DNA of 10,601 bases from Nitrososphaerota archaeon (GTDB taxonomy: Archaea; Thermoproteota; Nitrososphaeria; Nitrososphaerales; Gagatemarchaeaceae), in contig JACQFO010000051.1 of NCBI GenBank assembly GCA_016200025.1, positions 1-10,601 on the forward strand. The letters are read 5' to 3'. Below, in pieces: positions 1 through 6,453 of the stretch. The first letter of the stretch is position 1. Each line of letters starts with the position of its first letter. The position numbers were made by a program, and so were the translations under genes. A model generated the notes under the pieces. It made no database searches. It was not told the origin of the DNA and worked only from the letters and a program-made list of their open reading frames with translations.

Positions 1-2
1 GA

Positions 3-1328
3 GTGGCGAATAAACCTCACCTTAACCTGATAGTAACCGGCCACGTGGACAACGGCAAGTCCACCTCAATGGGCCACTTCCTCTTCGACATGGGAGTGGT
101 GGACAACAGGATGATTGAAGAGTTCGCGAAGGAGTCCGAGAAGACCGGGTCCGGCGACTCTTTCAAGTACGCCTGGGTCCTCGACCAGCTGAAGGACGAA
201 AGAGAGAGAGGAGTCACCATCGACCTAGCCTTCCAGAGGTTCGAGACGCCGAAGTACTTCTACACCCTGATTGACGCACCGGGGCACCGCGACTTCATCA
301 AGAACATGATCACAGGCGCCTCCGAGGCTGACGCAGCCGTACTGGTTGTCTCGGCCAAGAAGGGCGAAGAGGACGTGGCCATCGGCCCCGGCGGTCAGGC
401 CAGAGAGCACGCCTTCCTCCTCAGGACCCTCGGCGTCACCCAGATGGTGGTCTGCATCAACAAGATGGACGACAAGACGGTAAAGTACTCAGAGCAGAGG
501 TTCAACGAGGCGAAGCAGGACGTCGAGAATCTCCTGAAGACCGTGGGCTACGATATCAAGAAGATCAACGTCATCCCGATCTCCGGCTGGACGGGCGAGA
601 ACGAGGTGAAAAAGTCGACCAACATGCCCTGGTACAAGGGCCCGACGCTGCTGGAATCGCTCGACACCTTCACCGAGCCGCCAAAGCCCATCGAAAAGCC
701 TCTGAGGCTCCCAGTCCAGGACGTCTACACTATCACAGGCGTAGGTACGGTCCCAGTCGGAAGGGTCGAGACCGGCAAGTTCAAGGTCGGCGACACGGTA
801 TCGATCATGCCCGAAGGCCTGACGGCAGAGGTAAAGTCCATCGAGACCCACCACACGGCCATGACCGAGGCGATGGCAGGGGACAACATCGGGTTCAATC
901 TCAGGGGCGTCGCCAAGGGTGACTTTCGCCGGGGTTCCGTGCTGGGCCCAGCTTCGAATCCTCCGACCATCGCCAAGGAGTTTCAGGCCCAGATCATAGT
1001 CGTCTTCCACCCGACCGCCATCGCTGCCGGTTACACGCCCGTCCTCCACGCACACACCGCCCAGGTCGCAGCTACGATCACCGAGATCGTGGCGAAGATC
1101 GACCCGAGGACCGGCCAGCCCACCGAGGAGAAGCCGAAGACGATAAAGACCGGAGACTCGGCCATAGTGAGGATACAGCCTCTCAGGCCCATCGTCCTCG
1201 AAACTTTCAAGGAGTACCCAGAGCTCGGTAGATTTGCGCTTCGAGACATGGGCAGTACGGTGGCAGCGGGTATCGTCAGGGAAATCACGCAGAAGGGCCA
1301 AGTAGAGAAAGCCGTAGCGAAGGCCTAG
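3..1328 (+). CDS. tuf: Archaeal translation elongation factor 1-alpha (aEF-1A)
   Basis: GTPase that delivers aminoacyl-tRNA to the ribosomal A site in the cytoplasm. All G motifs are present: G1 GHVDNGKST (residues 13-21), the switch I threonine in RGVTIDLA (about 69-76), G3 DAPGH (91-95), G4 NKMD (153-156) and G5 ISGW (193-196). The beta-barrel domains II and III follow, with family signatures such as VGTVPVGRVETG and GDNIGFNLRG. At 441 residues the length is normal for archaeal EF-1A. The start is the GTG at position 3, because the first residues match the usual N-terminus (M-x-KPHLNL); only two bases lie upstream, so its promoter is outside the window. The asparagine in DNGKST, where most EF-1A have DHGKST, is as I recall from Thaumarchaeota. 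The gene ends 12 bp from a convergent endonuclease gene. Identification is essentially certain. Confidence 0.97.
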   Translation: MANKPHLNLIVTGHVDNGKSTSMGHFLFDMGVVDNRMIEEFAKESEKTGSGDSFKYAWVLDQLKDERERGVTIDLAFQRFETPKYFYTLIDAPGHRDFIKNMITGASEADAAVLVVSAKKGEEDVAIGPGGQAREHAFLLRTLGVTQMVVCINKMDDKTVKYSEQRFNEAKQDVENLLKTVGYDIKKINVIPISGWTGENEVKKSTNMPWYKGPTLLESLDTFTEPPKPIEKPLRLPVQDVYTITGVGTVPVGRVETGKFKVGDTVSIMPEGLTAEVKSIETHHTAMTEAMAGDNIGFNLRGVAKGDFRRGSVLGPASNPPTIAKEFQAQIIVVFHPTAIAAGYTPVLHAHTAQVAATITEIVAKIDPRTGQPTEEKPKTIKTGDSAIVRIQPLRPIVLETFKEYPELGRFALRDMGSTVAAGIVREITQKGQVEKAVAKA

Positions 1329-1340
1329 TCAAAGAAAACC
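1329..1340 (-). terminator. T-rich tract after the endonuclease gene
   Basis: Read on the minus strand, the 12-bp gap between the two convergent genes is GGTTTTCTTTGA, directly after the endonuclease stop codon. Archaeal RNA polymerase can terminate on oligo-T in the non-template strand, so this could end the endonuclease transcript. On the + strand the same gap is A-rich, so EF-1A has no comparable signal here and its transcript probably runs into the antisense of the endonuclease gene. This is inference from composition only. Confidence 0.3.
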
Positions 1341-2708
1341 CTAGCTAGGCGCGGTTACGAATGGAAATCCAACTTTCTCAGCCCTGGCTCTAAGTCTCTC
1401 GTAGCGATAACCCCTTACAAATTCATTGAATAGGGGAAGGTTGGCCGCATCTCTGGAACTAATGTAGGTTCGAATGGGCTGCCCGCCTTCTGTTATCACG
1501 TGGGCGCTCTTCGCGCCCAATCCTCGTAACAGCAAGGAGACGAACTCCGCATTTGGCACAGTGGTAATCCTCACGTTCCGGAGGTGGACCGCGCCATCCG
1601 AGTCGGCCAATCCTTGGGCGAACCGCAACCTGAAACCTCTCGGCGATGTAAAAATCCAGTCCATGTGTAGGCGGTTGTAACTAGTTCGCTCTTTCCAACT
1701 CAATCCCAGGCCAACCGAAAACCTCCAAGCCAAGAGGGGCGAGCGCTCCGAAATCCATCTGTATGCCGCCGAAGGCTGCTTTCCTAGTCGCGTCATGCCC
1801 GTGGGTGCTTTGTCTGCGATGCGTTTCATCTCCAATCCTAAGGTGTTGGCACACATACAGACAAACCTTCCAAGTCTCTCGTTGCTGTCGTGTTTGAGTG
1901 TAAGCTGGAGATCCAGATTCATCGACGCGAACCGTTCTAGTTTGCCTCCTGATTTGCTTGAATCCCCTGCCATCATGGCAAGCAAGTAGCCGAACAGCTC
2001 GGTCCGCATGTCATTCAGCTTCGAAGGGTCAATCCCAAACCTTGCTGCTTTATCGACCGCCAGAGGGAGGACTGGAAGTTGGGCGACCACTTTCTCGATG
2101 TCTTGATAAGTCGATATCCTGACCGGAGCGGAAATCCATCCCATCTGTTCACCTGCGCCCGAACTCAACCGCATTGGGAGGATTTTCCATCCAGGTTCAA
2201 AGGCGTGTGAGGAGGCCGCCACAGCCAGTTTCATCATGTAAGGCAGGGCTAACCCCTTCCTCCAGCTCGGAATCGTCGACCTGTGGACACCGAGGGTGTT
2301 GGCAATCTCCTCGACCCCCTCTCCTTCGTGGTGAAGACTCACGAACCTACAAAAGTTGTCCAATTGGCTCGTGCCCCACTGACTGCTCTGGGCTCCCCAG
2401 ATTCGCTCCTCTACGAGCTTCAGAAGAGTTGCGGCTCCTCTTGCCGCTAGCTCGATGACCTCGTTTGGCTGTTGTATGGGAGGCTGAATCACTCGATGTC
2501 TACCTTGCTTAGTGACGACTCCCACCTTGCGAAGCCATGCGCTTACGAGTTTGGGGTCGGTTTCGTCCTCTTCCGCAATCTTCAGGATCGACTTCCCCTC
2601 CAGATACTTCTCCTGCCACCTCCTCGCGTCTTCCGTCGTCCTCCGAATGTGCTGCCGCGACAACCGCGGACTATCATGACCACGTCCGACCGGGGAGTCG
2701 GAAGCCAC
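1341..2708 (-). CDS. Free-standing LAGLIDADG endonuclease-like protein with two helix-turn-helix segments
   Basis: Likely DNA-binding homing-type endonuclease or a relative. Of its 455 residues, the first half holds two helix-turn-helix-like segments: about 31-64 (ILKIAEEDETDPKLVSAWL) and 121-152 (EEIANTLGVHRSTIPSW). The second half holds two LAGLIDADG-type helices: GYLLAMMAGDSS (240-251, acidic residue D249) and FAQGLADSDGAVH (363-375, acidic residue D371). The C-terminus, with YISSRDAANLPLFNEF (415-430), resembles the late part of LAGLIDADG domains. Both catalytic-type aspartates are kept, so activity is plausible. The start is GTG at 2708, the first usable start after the stop at 2823-2825. 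GC is lower than in neighbours (50-53 percent in two hand-counted 60-base lines, against 58-72 percent in EF-1A and deacetylase lines), suggesting transfer. It is in no intron or intein. It could instead be a domesticated regulator. Confidence 0.8.
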   Translation of the reverse strand: MASDSPVGRGHDSPRLSRQHIRRTTEDARRWQEKYLEGKSILKIAEEDETDPKLVSAWLRKVGVVTKQGRHRVIQPPIQQPNEVIELAARGAATLLKLVEERIWGAQSSQWGTSQLDNFCRFVSLHHEGEGVEEIANTLGVHRSTIPSWRKGLALPYMMKLAVAASSHAFEPGWKILPMRLSSGAGEQMGWISAPVRISTYQDIEKVVAQLPVLPLAVDKAARFGIDPSKLNDMRTELFGYLLAMMAGDSSKSGGKLERFASMNLDLQLTLKHDSNERLGRFVCMCANTLGLEMKRIADKAPTGMTRLGKQPSAAYRWISERSPLLAWRFSVGLGLSWKERTSYNRLHMDWIFTSPRGFRLRFAQGLADSDGAVHLRNVRITTVPNAEFVSLLLRGLGAKSAHVITEGGQPIRTYISSRDAANLPLFNEFVRGYRYERLRARAEKVGFPFVTAPS

Positions 2709-2853
2709 CGAAGTGAGGACATTTCCGAAGCTTATGAGGCAAAACCCACATGTGACATCTTTGTCCGGGACTACTCCGAAAGTGAACTGAATGTCAAATC
2801 GCCGCTCTGGGCTCGGAAGCGTTTAGTAGCCGAAGGAGACGCAACTTGTCCGA
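2709..2853. promoter_or_regulatory. Divergent promoter region between endonuclease and metF-like genes
   Basis: This 145-bp spacer separates two divergent genes. On the + strand TTTAGTA (2822-2828) lies about 27-29 nt before the ATG at 2854, the right distance for a TATA box of a leaderless transcript. On the minus strand CATAAG (around 2731-2736) lies about 26 nt before the GTG at 2708, a weaker candidate of the same kind. No Shine-Dalgarno sequence sits at a useful distance from either start; a GGAG on the + strand is about 16 nt away. Assignment rests on spacing alone. Confidence 0.3.
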
Positions 2854-3699
2854 ATGCCATTCCTTCGGGTTGTCGAGGTCTTTCCGCCAGTCTTTCCCGC
2901 AGATTCTTCAGGGCACGCCCGCATCGATCTAGAATCCACCGTGGATGGCTTCGTGAACGGAGTACGGGGCATAAGGGACATCTCGGACCTCGTCCTGGTC
3001 GCCAACCTGAAGAAGCCCGACCTTCTGAGACTCCCGGCCGTCCAGGCGGCTTCGATCCTACAGGATCGGGCAGGCGTGAAGGCGGCGCCAGTGATCGTTG
3101 CGAGAGACTCTAACAGGCCCCAGCTATTGTCCCAAATCTTGGAGGCCCTCTCACTCGGTCTCAACTCAATGATGCTGGCCTGGGGCGACAGGTACCCCCC
3201 GGGCTCGGGCATCTTCAACGCCTACGACTTCCATTCGCTGTCTGCGGTGATTAGCGAGGCTGTCGAGCTTCGACGGAGGACGAGGAAGAAGGTCAGAATA
3301 CTCTCTCCTGTCGACCTTGCTCGCCTTTCGAGCCGAAAGGGCGAGATGCTGGCAGACTCGAGGCTCGCCGCTGGCGCAGACCTCCTCCTCGCCCAGCCCC
3401 CGACCACAGATTCGAGGGAGACCTTCGGGGCCCACTCCAGGCTGCTCGAGAAGACACGCCTGAAAGGCAAGGTCCTTCTCAACGTCTTTCCGTTCCGGAG
3501 CAGGTCGGACGCGGAAGAGCGCGCCAAGGACTTTGGCTGGAACCTCCCTCCTTCGTTCTACACGATCGCAAAGTCCGGGGAGAGAGCTCTGCTCGACGAG
3601 GCAAGGAAAGTTGCGCAGCGCCTGAGGGACGAAGGGTTTCCAGGGGTCTACCTTGCGACCCGGGGGGACCCGTCCGTCGCAGAGAAGGTTCTGGGCTAA
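2854..3699 (+). CDS. MetF-family 5,10-methylenetetrahydrofolate reductase homologue
   Basis: TIM-barrel protein related to MetF, which reduces methylene-tetrahydrofolate to the methyl form for methionine synthesis or other one-carbon steps. Landmarks run in the bacterial order: EVFPP near the N-terminus, with E8 at the place of the catalytic Glu in the EFFPP of E. coli MetF; GDRYPPGSG (111-119), matching GDLPPGSG, with D112 at the place of the flavin/folate Asp; AGADLLLAQPP (173-183), matching AGANRAITQ with its substrate-binding Gln; LNVFPFRS (209-216); and GFPGVYLATR near the end. The 281 residues compare with about 296 in E. coli. Two differences stand out: the Arg before GD is Trp (W110), and the segment holding HPE in E. 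coli is not conserved, so cofactor use may differ. The ATG at 2854 is the only start after an in-frame stop at 2827-2829. The family is clear; the pterin and electron donor are not. Confidence 0.78.
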   Translation: MPFLRVVEVFPPVFPADSSGHARIDLESTVDGFVNGVRGIRDISDLVLVANLKKPDLLRLPAVQAASILQDRAGVKAAPVIVARDSNRPQLLSQILEALSLGLNSMMLAWGDRYPPGSGIFNAYDFHSLSAVISEAVELRRRTRKKVRILSPVDLARLSSRKGEMLADSRLAAGADLLLAQPPTTDSRETFGAHSRLLEKTRLKGKVLLNVFPFRSRSDAEERAKDFGWNLPPSFYTIAKSGERALLDEARKVAQRLRDEGFPGVYLATRGDPSVAEKVLG

Positions 3700-3714
3700 G
3701 GCAAAGGCACAATC

Positions 3715-3722
3715 GTTATATT
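3715..3722 (+). promoter_or_regulatory. TATA box for the small membrane protein
   Basis: GTTATATT lies in the 40-bp gap after the metF-like stop codon, with its centre near 3719. With the usual archaeal spacing of about 25-28 nt, transcription would start near 3744-3747, after the ATG at 3740 and just before the ATG at 3749. This favours 3749 as the real start of the next gene, on an almost leaderless mRNA. Confidence 0.55.
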
Positions 3723-3748
3723 GAGTCCCCCTCTCGCAGATGCGTTTC

Positions 3749-3988
3749 ATGGCCAACGACAGGGCAATCGGCATGGCGATCTTCGGAGGGAGCATCCTGG
3801 GGATTGTCATCTACGCGCTTCTACTCTGGTTCGCCTGGGAGGAGACGCTGAAGGTGACCGCGTTCATAGGCGTGGCCCTGCTGCTGGGCATCCTCGGATG
3901 GATCGGTTACACCATGGCCACTACGCCCGCGCCCGAGCCAATGGCCGAGATCCCCGAGGTTCCGAGCGAGCCCGGGTCGAAGCCCTAG
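3749..3988 (+). CDS. Small two-helix membrane protein, conserved hypothetical
   Basis: A 79-residue protein (82 if started at the ATG at 3740) of unknown function. After a short charged N-terminus (MANDRAIG) there are two hydrophobic helices, roughly MAIFGGSILGIVIYALLLWF and TAFIGVALLLGILGWIGYTM. A proline- and glutamate-rich hydrophilic tail of about 25 residues follows, beginning TTPAPEPMAEIP. The layout, with WIGYT at the end of helix 2 followed by a TTP-rich tail, resembles a small membrane protein family I recall from Thaumarchaeota. I chose 3749 because the TATA box at 3715-3722 would place the transcription start beyond 3740. It seems to be transcribed on its own, between the metF-like gene and the glycan locus, so context gives no firm clue to its job. 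Confidence 0.7.
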   Translation: MANDRAIGMAIFGGSILGIVIYALLLWFAWEETLKVTAFIGVALLLGILGWIGYTMATTPAPEPMAEIPEVPSEPGSKP

Positions 3989-4123
3989 ACGCGCCGCCTA
4001 CACATTTCGGCTCCTGAACTTCCTCGGTTTGTACCTTGCTGCCAAGAATAAAAGCGGGAACACCCGTTCCGACCGCGCGGCTGAATCAGTGACAATTTTG
4101 GCGATTCCCAGCTACTTCGGAGG

Positions 4124-5356
4124 ATGGGTCTGACGGCAGACGAACGATCCTACGCAGCCTTCCTGATAGAGGACAACCTGGGCCTTCCGAAGGGCGAGGT
4201 CGATGGAAAAGAGCTCCCTGGAGACCTGGCTGAGCTCATCGGTTCAACCCTGCGGGGGAAGAGAGAGCCTGCAGGAGAGGGCCCCGATGTCGAAGAAGCG
4301 ATCAGGGCCTATGGGGAACAGCTGAGGAAGGATTCCCTGCGGACGGAGGGGTATTTCGTAAGGAAGGCCCGCTGGCCTGGCGGTGCGCCCTTCGCCGCCT
4401 GCATCACCCACGACGTGGACAACGTATCGAGGCCCCTGAAGCACGTTTTGGAGAGGAGACGGCGCTTCTCCACCGCAGGCGTCGTCCTCGCGGCGCTCGG
4501 CGTCAGGTCCCTCTACGACAACATCTCCGAGGTGGCGAAGATCGAAAGGAAGAGAGGAGTCACGTCCACCTACTACTTGCTGAGCTCGGAGTACGACCTC
4601 GCGAAGCTAGCCAGGAAGCTGGGCTCGTTGAGGGCGAGGGGTTGGGAGGTCGGGCTCCACGGGGATTTTGGCACCCACGACTCGCCCGAACGCATGGCCG
4701 AGGCTGTCGGCAGGTTCACTTCGGCCCTCGGCTTCGCCCCGCGGGGCCTCAGAGAGCACTACCTCCAATTCGACTTTGGCAAGACCTGGGAGGTCGCCCA
4801 GGGCGCGGGCTTCCTCCACGATTCATCGGTGGGAAACAGGGACAAGCTTGGGTTCAAGGTGGGGCTCTGCACTCCCTTCCAACCTCCCGGCTCCGATTGG
4901 GAGCCGATGAGCATCCTTGAGCTGCCATTGGTCCTCATGGACACGACGCTCTGGGGATACCTCAAGCTCGACGAGCAGCAGGGCCTCGAGGCGGCGAGGC
5001 GGATTCTCGACAGAGTCGAGGACCTCGGCGGGCTCTTCACCCTTCTCTGGCATCAGGAGTCAGTGAAGATGAAAGGGGGGCGGATGTTCGCAGAGATCAT
5101 CGACATGGTACTCGAGAAGGGCTGCTACGCAGCGCCCGCGGCGGCCATTGCGTCCTGGTGGACTGCGAGAAAGGCTCCTCTTGTGCACTATGGCGGCGTC
5201 TACAGGCTCGATGGTACACCGCCGGAGGGACTCTGCCTTGAGTTCGAAGGGAAAGAAGGACTAAAGCCACTCGTGAAAGGGGGCACGATGGAAGAGATGA
5301 GAGGGAAGACGCTCGTCAGGGTCGCCTCGGACGACTTCGAGTTGAGGGTCGGGTAG
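4124..5356 (+). CDS. Polysaccharide deacetylase family protein (CE4-like)
   Basis: Probable metal-dependent carbohydrate N- or O-deacetylase acting on a surface glycan or its precursor. The protein has 410 residues: an N-terminal extension of about 85, the deacetylase barrel, and a C-terminal stretch from about 350 that I do not recognise. CE4-type landmarks are ITHDVDN (94-100; D97 as catalytic base and D99 as metal ligand by analogy), GLHGDFGTHD (177-186; H179 and H185), an arginine in LREH (209-212), DSSVG (233-237) and LLWH (307-310; H310 as the late histidine). The second motif has H-x5-H rather than the classical H-x3-H. No signal peptide is visible, so it may act inside the cell. A GGAGG touches the ATG at 4124 and is too close to work as a ribosome binding site. 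AT-rich CAATTTTG (4093-4100), about 27 nt upstream, could be a weak TATA box. The ATP-grasp gene follows after 1 bp. Confidence 0.82.
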   Translation: MGLTADERSYAAFLIEDNLGLPKGEVDGKELPGDLAELIGSTLRGKREPAGEGPDVEEAIRAYGEQLRKDSLRTEGYFVRKARWPGGAPFAACITHDVDNVSRPLKHVLERRRRFSTAGVVLAALGVRSLYDNISEVAKIERKRGVTSTYYLLSSEYDLAKLARKLGSLRARGWEVGLHGDFGTHDSPERMAEAVGRFTSALGFAPRGLREHYLQFDFGKTWEVAQGAGFLHDSSVGNRDKLGFKVGLCTPFQPPGSDWEPMSILELPLVLMDTTLWGYLKLDEQQGLEAARRILDRVEDLGGLFTLLWHQESVKMKGGRMFAEIIDMVLEKGCYAAPAAAIASWWTARKAPLVHYGGVYRLDGTPPEGLCLEFEGKEGLKPLVKGGTMEEMRGKTLVRVASDDFELRVG

Positions 5357-5357
5357 G

Positions 5358-6443
5358 ATGGCAAAGGAACGGATACTCGTCACGGGCGCAGGAGGCATCG
5401 CCGGAGTCAACTTCGTCAGGGCCCTGAGGGCTTCGAAGTCGGGGTACCACATCGCCGGGACGGAGTTCAGCAGGTACTACATCGAACTCCCAGACCTCGA
5501 CTCGCGCTACCACTCGCCAAGGCACGACAGCGCCGACTTCCTGGCCAGAATCGTGGACATCGCAAAGAAGGAGAAGGCGGACTTCATACACCCTCAGCCG
5601 TCCAGCGAGGCCCTGGTGCTCTCGGAGGCGAGGGGCGAGCTCCCTGCGCCGGTCTTCTTGCCGAGTCCCGACGTGATGAAGGTAGGCCAGGATAAGCTCC
5701 TCACCCAGGAGAAACTCATCTTAAGTTCGGTCCCGGTGGCGGAGACCAGGGCCCTCTCGTCCCTGGACGAGCTGGAGGGTGCCTTTGGGGCGCTCGGGGC
5801 CCCAGTCTGGGCAAGGGCGAGGCACGGCGCGGGCGGGAGGTTCAGCCTGCTCTGCCAAAAGCCGTCGGAAGCGAGGAGTTGGATTGGCCTCTGGGTTGAC
5901 CGCGGCGTTCCCGTCGACGAGTTCATCCTGCAGTCCTACCTCCCTGGGAGGAACATCGCCTGGGACAGCATCTGGAGAGAAGGCGTCCTGGTGACGTCCT
6001 ACTGCAGGGAACGAATCGAGTATCCCTTCAAGCACATCTCGCCTTCGGGGATAACGGGGACGCCTTCAGTGGCGAAGACGGTCCACGATCAGAGGGTCAA
6101 CGAGGCCTCGGAGAGGGCGGTGAGGGCGATAACTACGAAGCCAGACGGAGCGTTCTCGATCGACGTCAAGGAGGACGCGGCGGGGAGGCCCTGCGTCACC
6201 GAGGTCGATTCCGGCAAGTTCCACACTACGATGCCCCTCTGGGGATACGTCGCGCTCAAGCACTTCAGACTGCCGTGGTATTCGAACCTGGCGGACCTCT
6301 ACGTGCGCCTGGGCCTCGGGGAGCCTTCACCGAGCGGAGTCCCCAGGCACGACCTTCTGCCAGCCGACTACTACATGATACGGAACATGGACTCCGGGGT
6401 CATCCTCTGGCGGGAAGACGGCTGGAAAGAAAGGGTGCTCTAG
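5358..6443 (+). CDS. ATP-grasp ligase-like protein (CarB-type fold)
   Basis: Likely ATP-dependent carboxylate-amine (or thiol) ligase, activating a carboxylate as acyl phosphate and joining it to a nucleophile; the substrate is unknown. In its 361 residues, a Rossmann-like pre-ATP-grasp domain starts with ILVTGAGGIAG (6-16). DK (112-113) marks the domain entry, a glycine-rich loop RARHGAGGRFS (153-163) fits the ATP-binding hairpin, and EFILQSYLPG (188-197) fits the hinge. SIDVKED (267-273) and TEVDSGKF (281-288) hold the metal-binding acidic residues. Two oddities: the usual lysine before the glycine loop is arginine, and the usual E-x-N of the metal site is E-x-D (E282, D284). The ATG comes 1 bp after the deacetylase stop, so the two are probably co-transcribed and translationally coupled. 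The pairing suggests that the amine freed by deacetylation, or a glycan carboxylate, is the target, but this is inference. Confidence 0.8.
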   Translation: MAKERILVTGAGGIAGVNFVRALRASKSGYHIAGTEFSRYYIELPDLDSRYHSPRHDSADFLARIVDIAKKEKADFIHPQPSSEALVLSEARGELPAPVFLPSPDVMKVGQDKLLTQEKLILSSVPVAETRALSSLDELEGAFGALGAPVWARARHGAGGRFSLLCQKPSEARSWIGLWVDRGVPVDEFILQSYLPGRNIAWDSIWREGVLVTSYCRERIEYPFKHISPSGITGTPSVAKTVHDQRVNEASERAVRAITTKPDGAFSIDVKEDAAGRPCVTEVDSGKFHTTMPLWGYVALKHFRLPWYSNLADLYVRLGLGEPSPSGVPRHDLLPADYYMIRNMDSGVILWREDGWKERVL

Positions 6444-6453
6444 GGGGCCCTTG

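Noticed and set aside
489..1301. A 270-codon open frame on the minus strand inside EF-1A
   Set aside because: It lies wholly antisense to an unmistakable EF-1A gene, has low-complexity Arg/Leu/Asp-rich content and no recognisable motif; GC-rich coding DNA gives such frames by chance.
3..1328. Possible intein or intron in EF-1A, suggested by the nearby LAGLIDADG gene
   Set aside because: The EF-1A reading frame is continuous with all motifs at normal spacing, and the endonuclease gene is outside it and on the other strand.
1341..1348. Palindrome CTAGCTAG at the endonuclease stop codon
   Set aside because: Eight bases at a stop codon, with no second copy seen nearby; not evidence for a recombination or insertion site.
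2472..3113. A 213-codon + strand open frame
   Set aside because: It overlaps the endonuclease N-terminus on the opposite strand and the start of the metF-like gene in another frame, and its protein shows no family features.
3166..3810. A 214-codon minus-strand open frame
   Set aside because: It is antisense to the MetF homologue and the small membrane protein, both of which have clear protein signals.
4057..4070. Inverted repeat GGAAC-ACCC-GTTCC upstream of the deacetylase
   Set aside because: A 5-bp stem with a 4-nt loop is common by chance; there is no T-run, tRNA cloverleaf or promoter relationship to give it a role.
4642..5053. Several 70-95-codon open frames inside the deacetylase on both strands
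   Set aside because: All are overlapping shadows of a well-supported gene, rich in Arg/Pro/Gly/Ser as expected from GC-rich off-frame translation.
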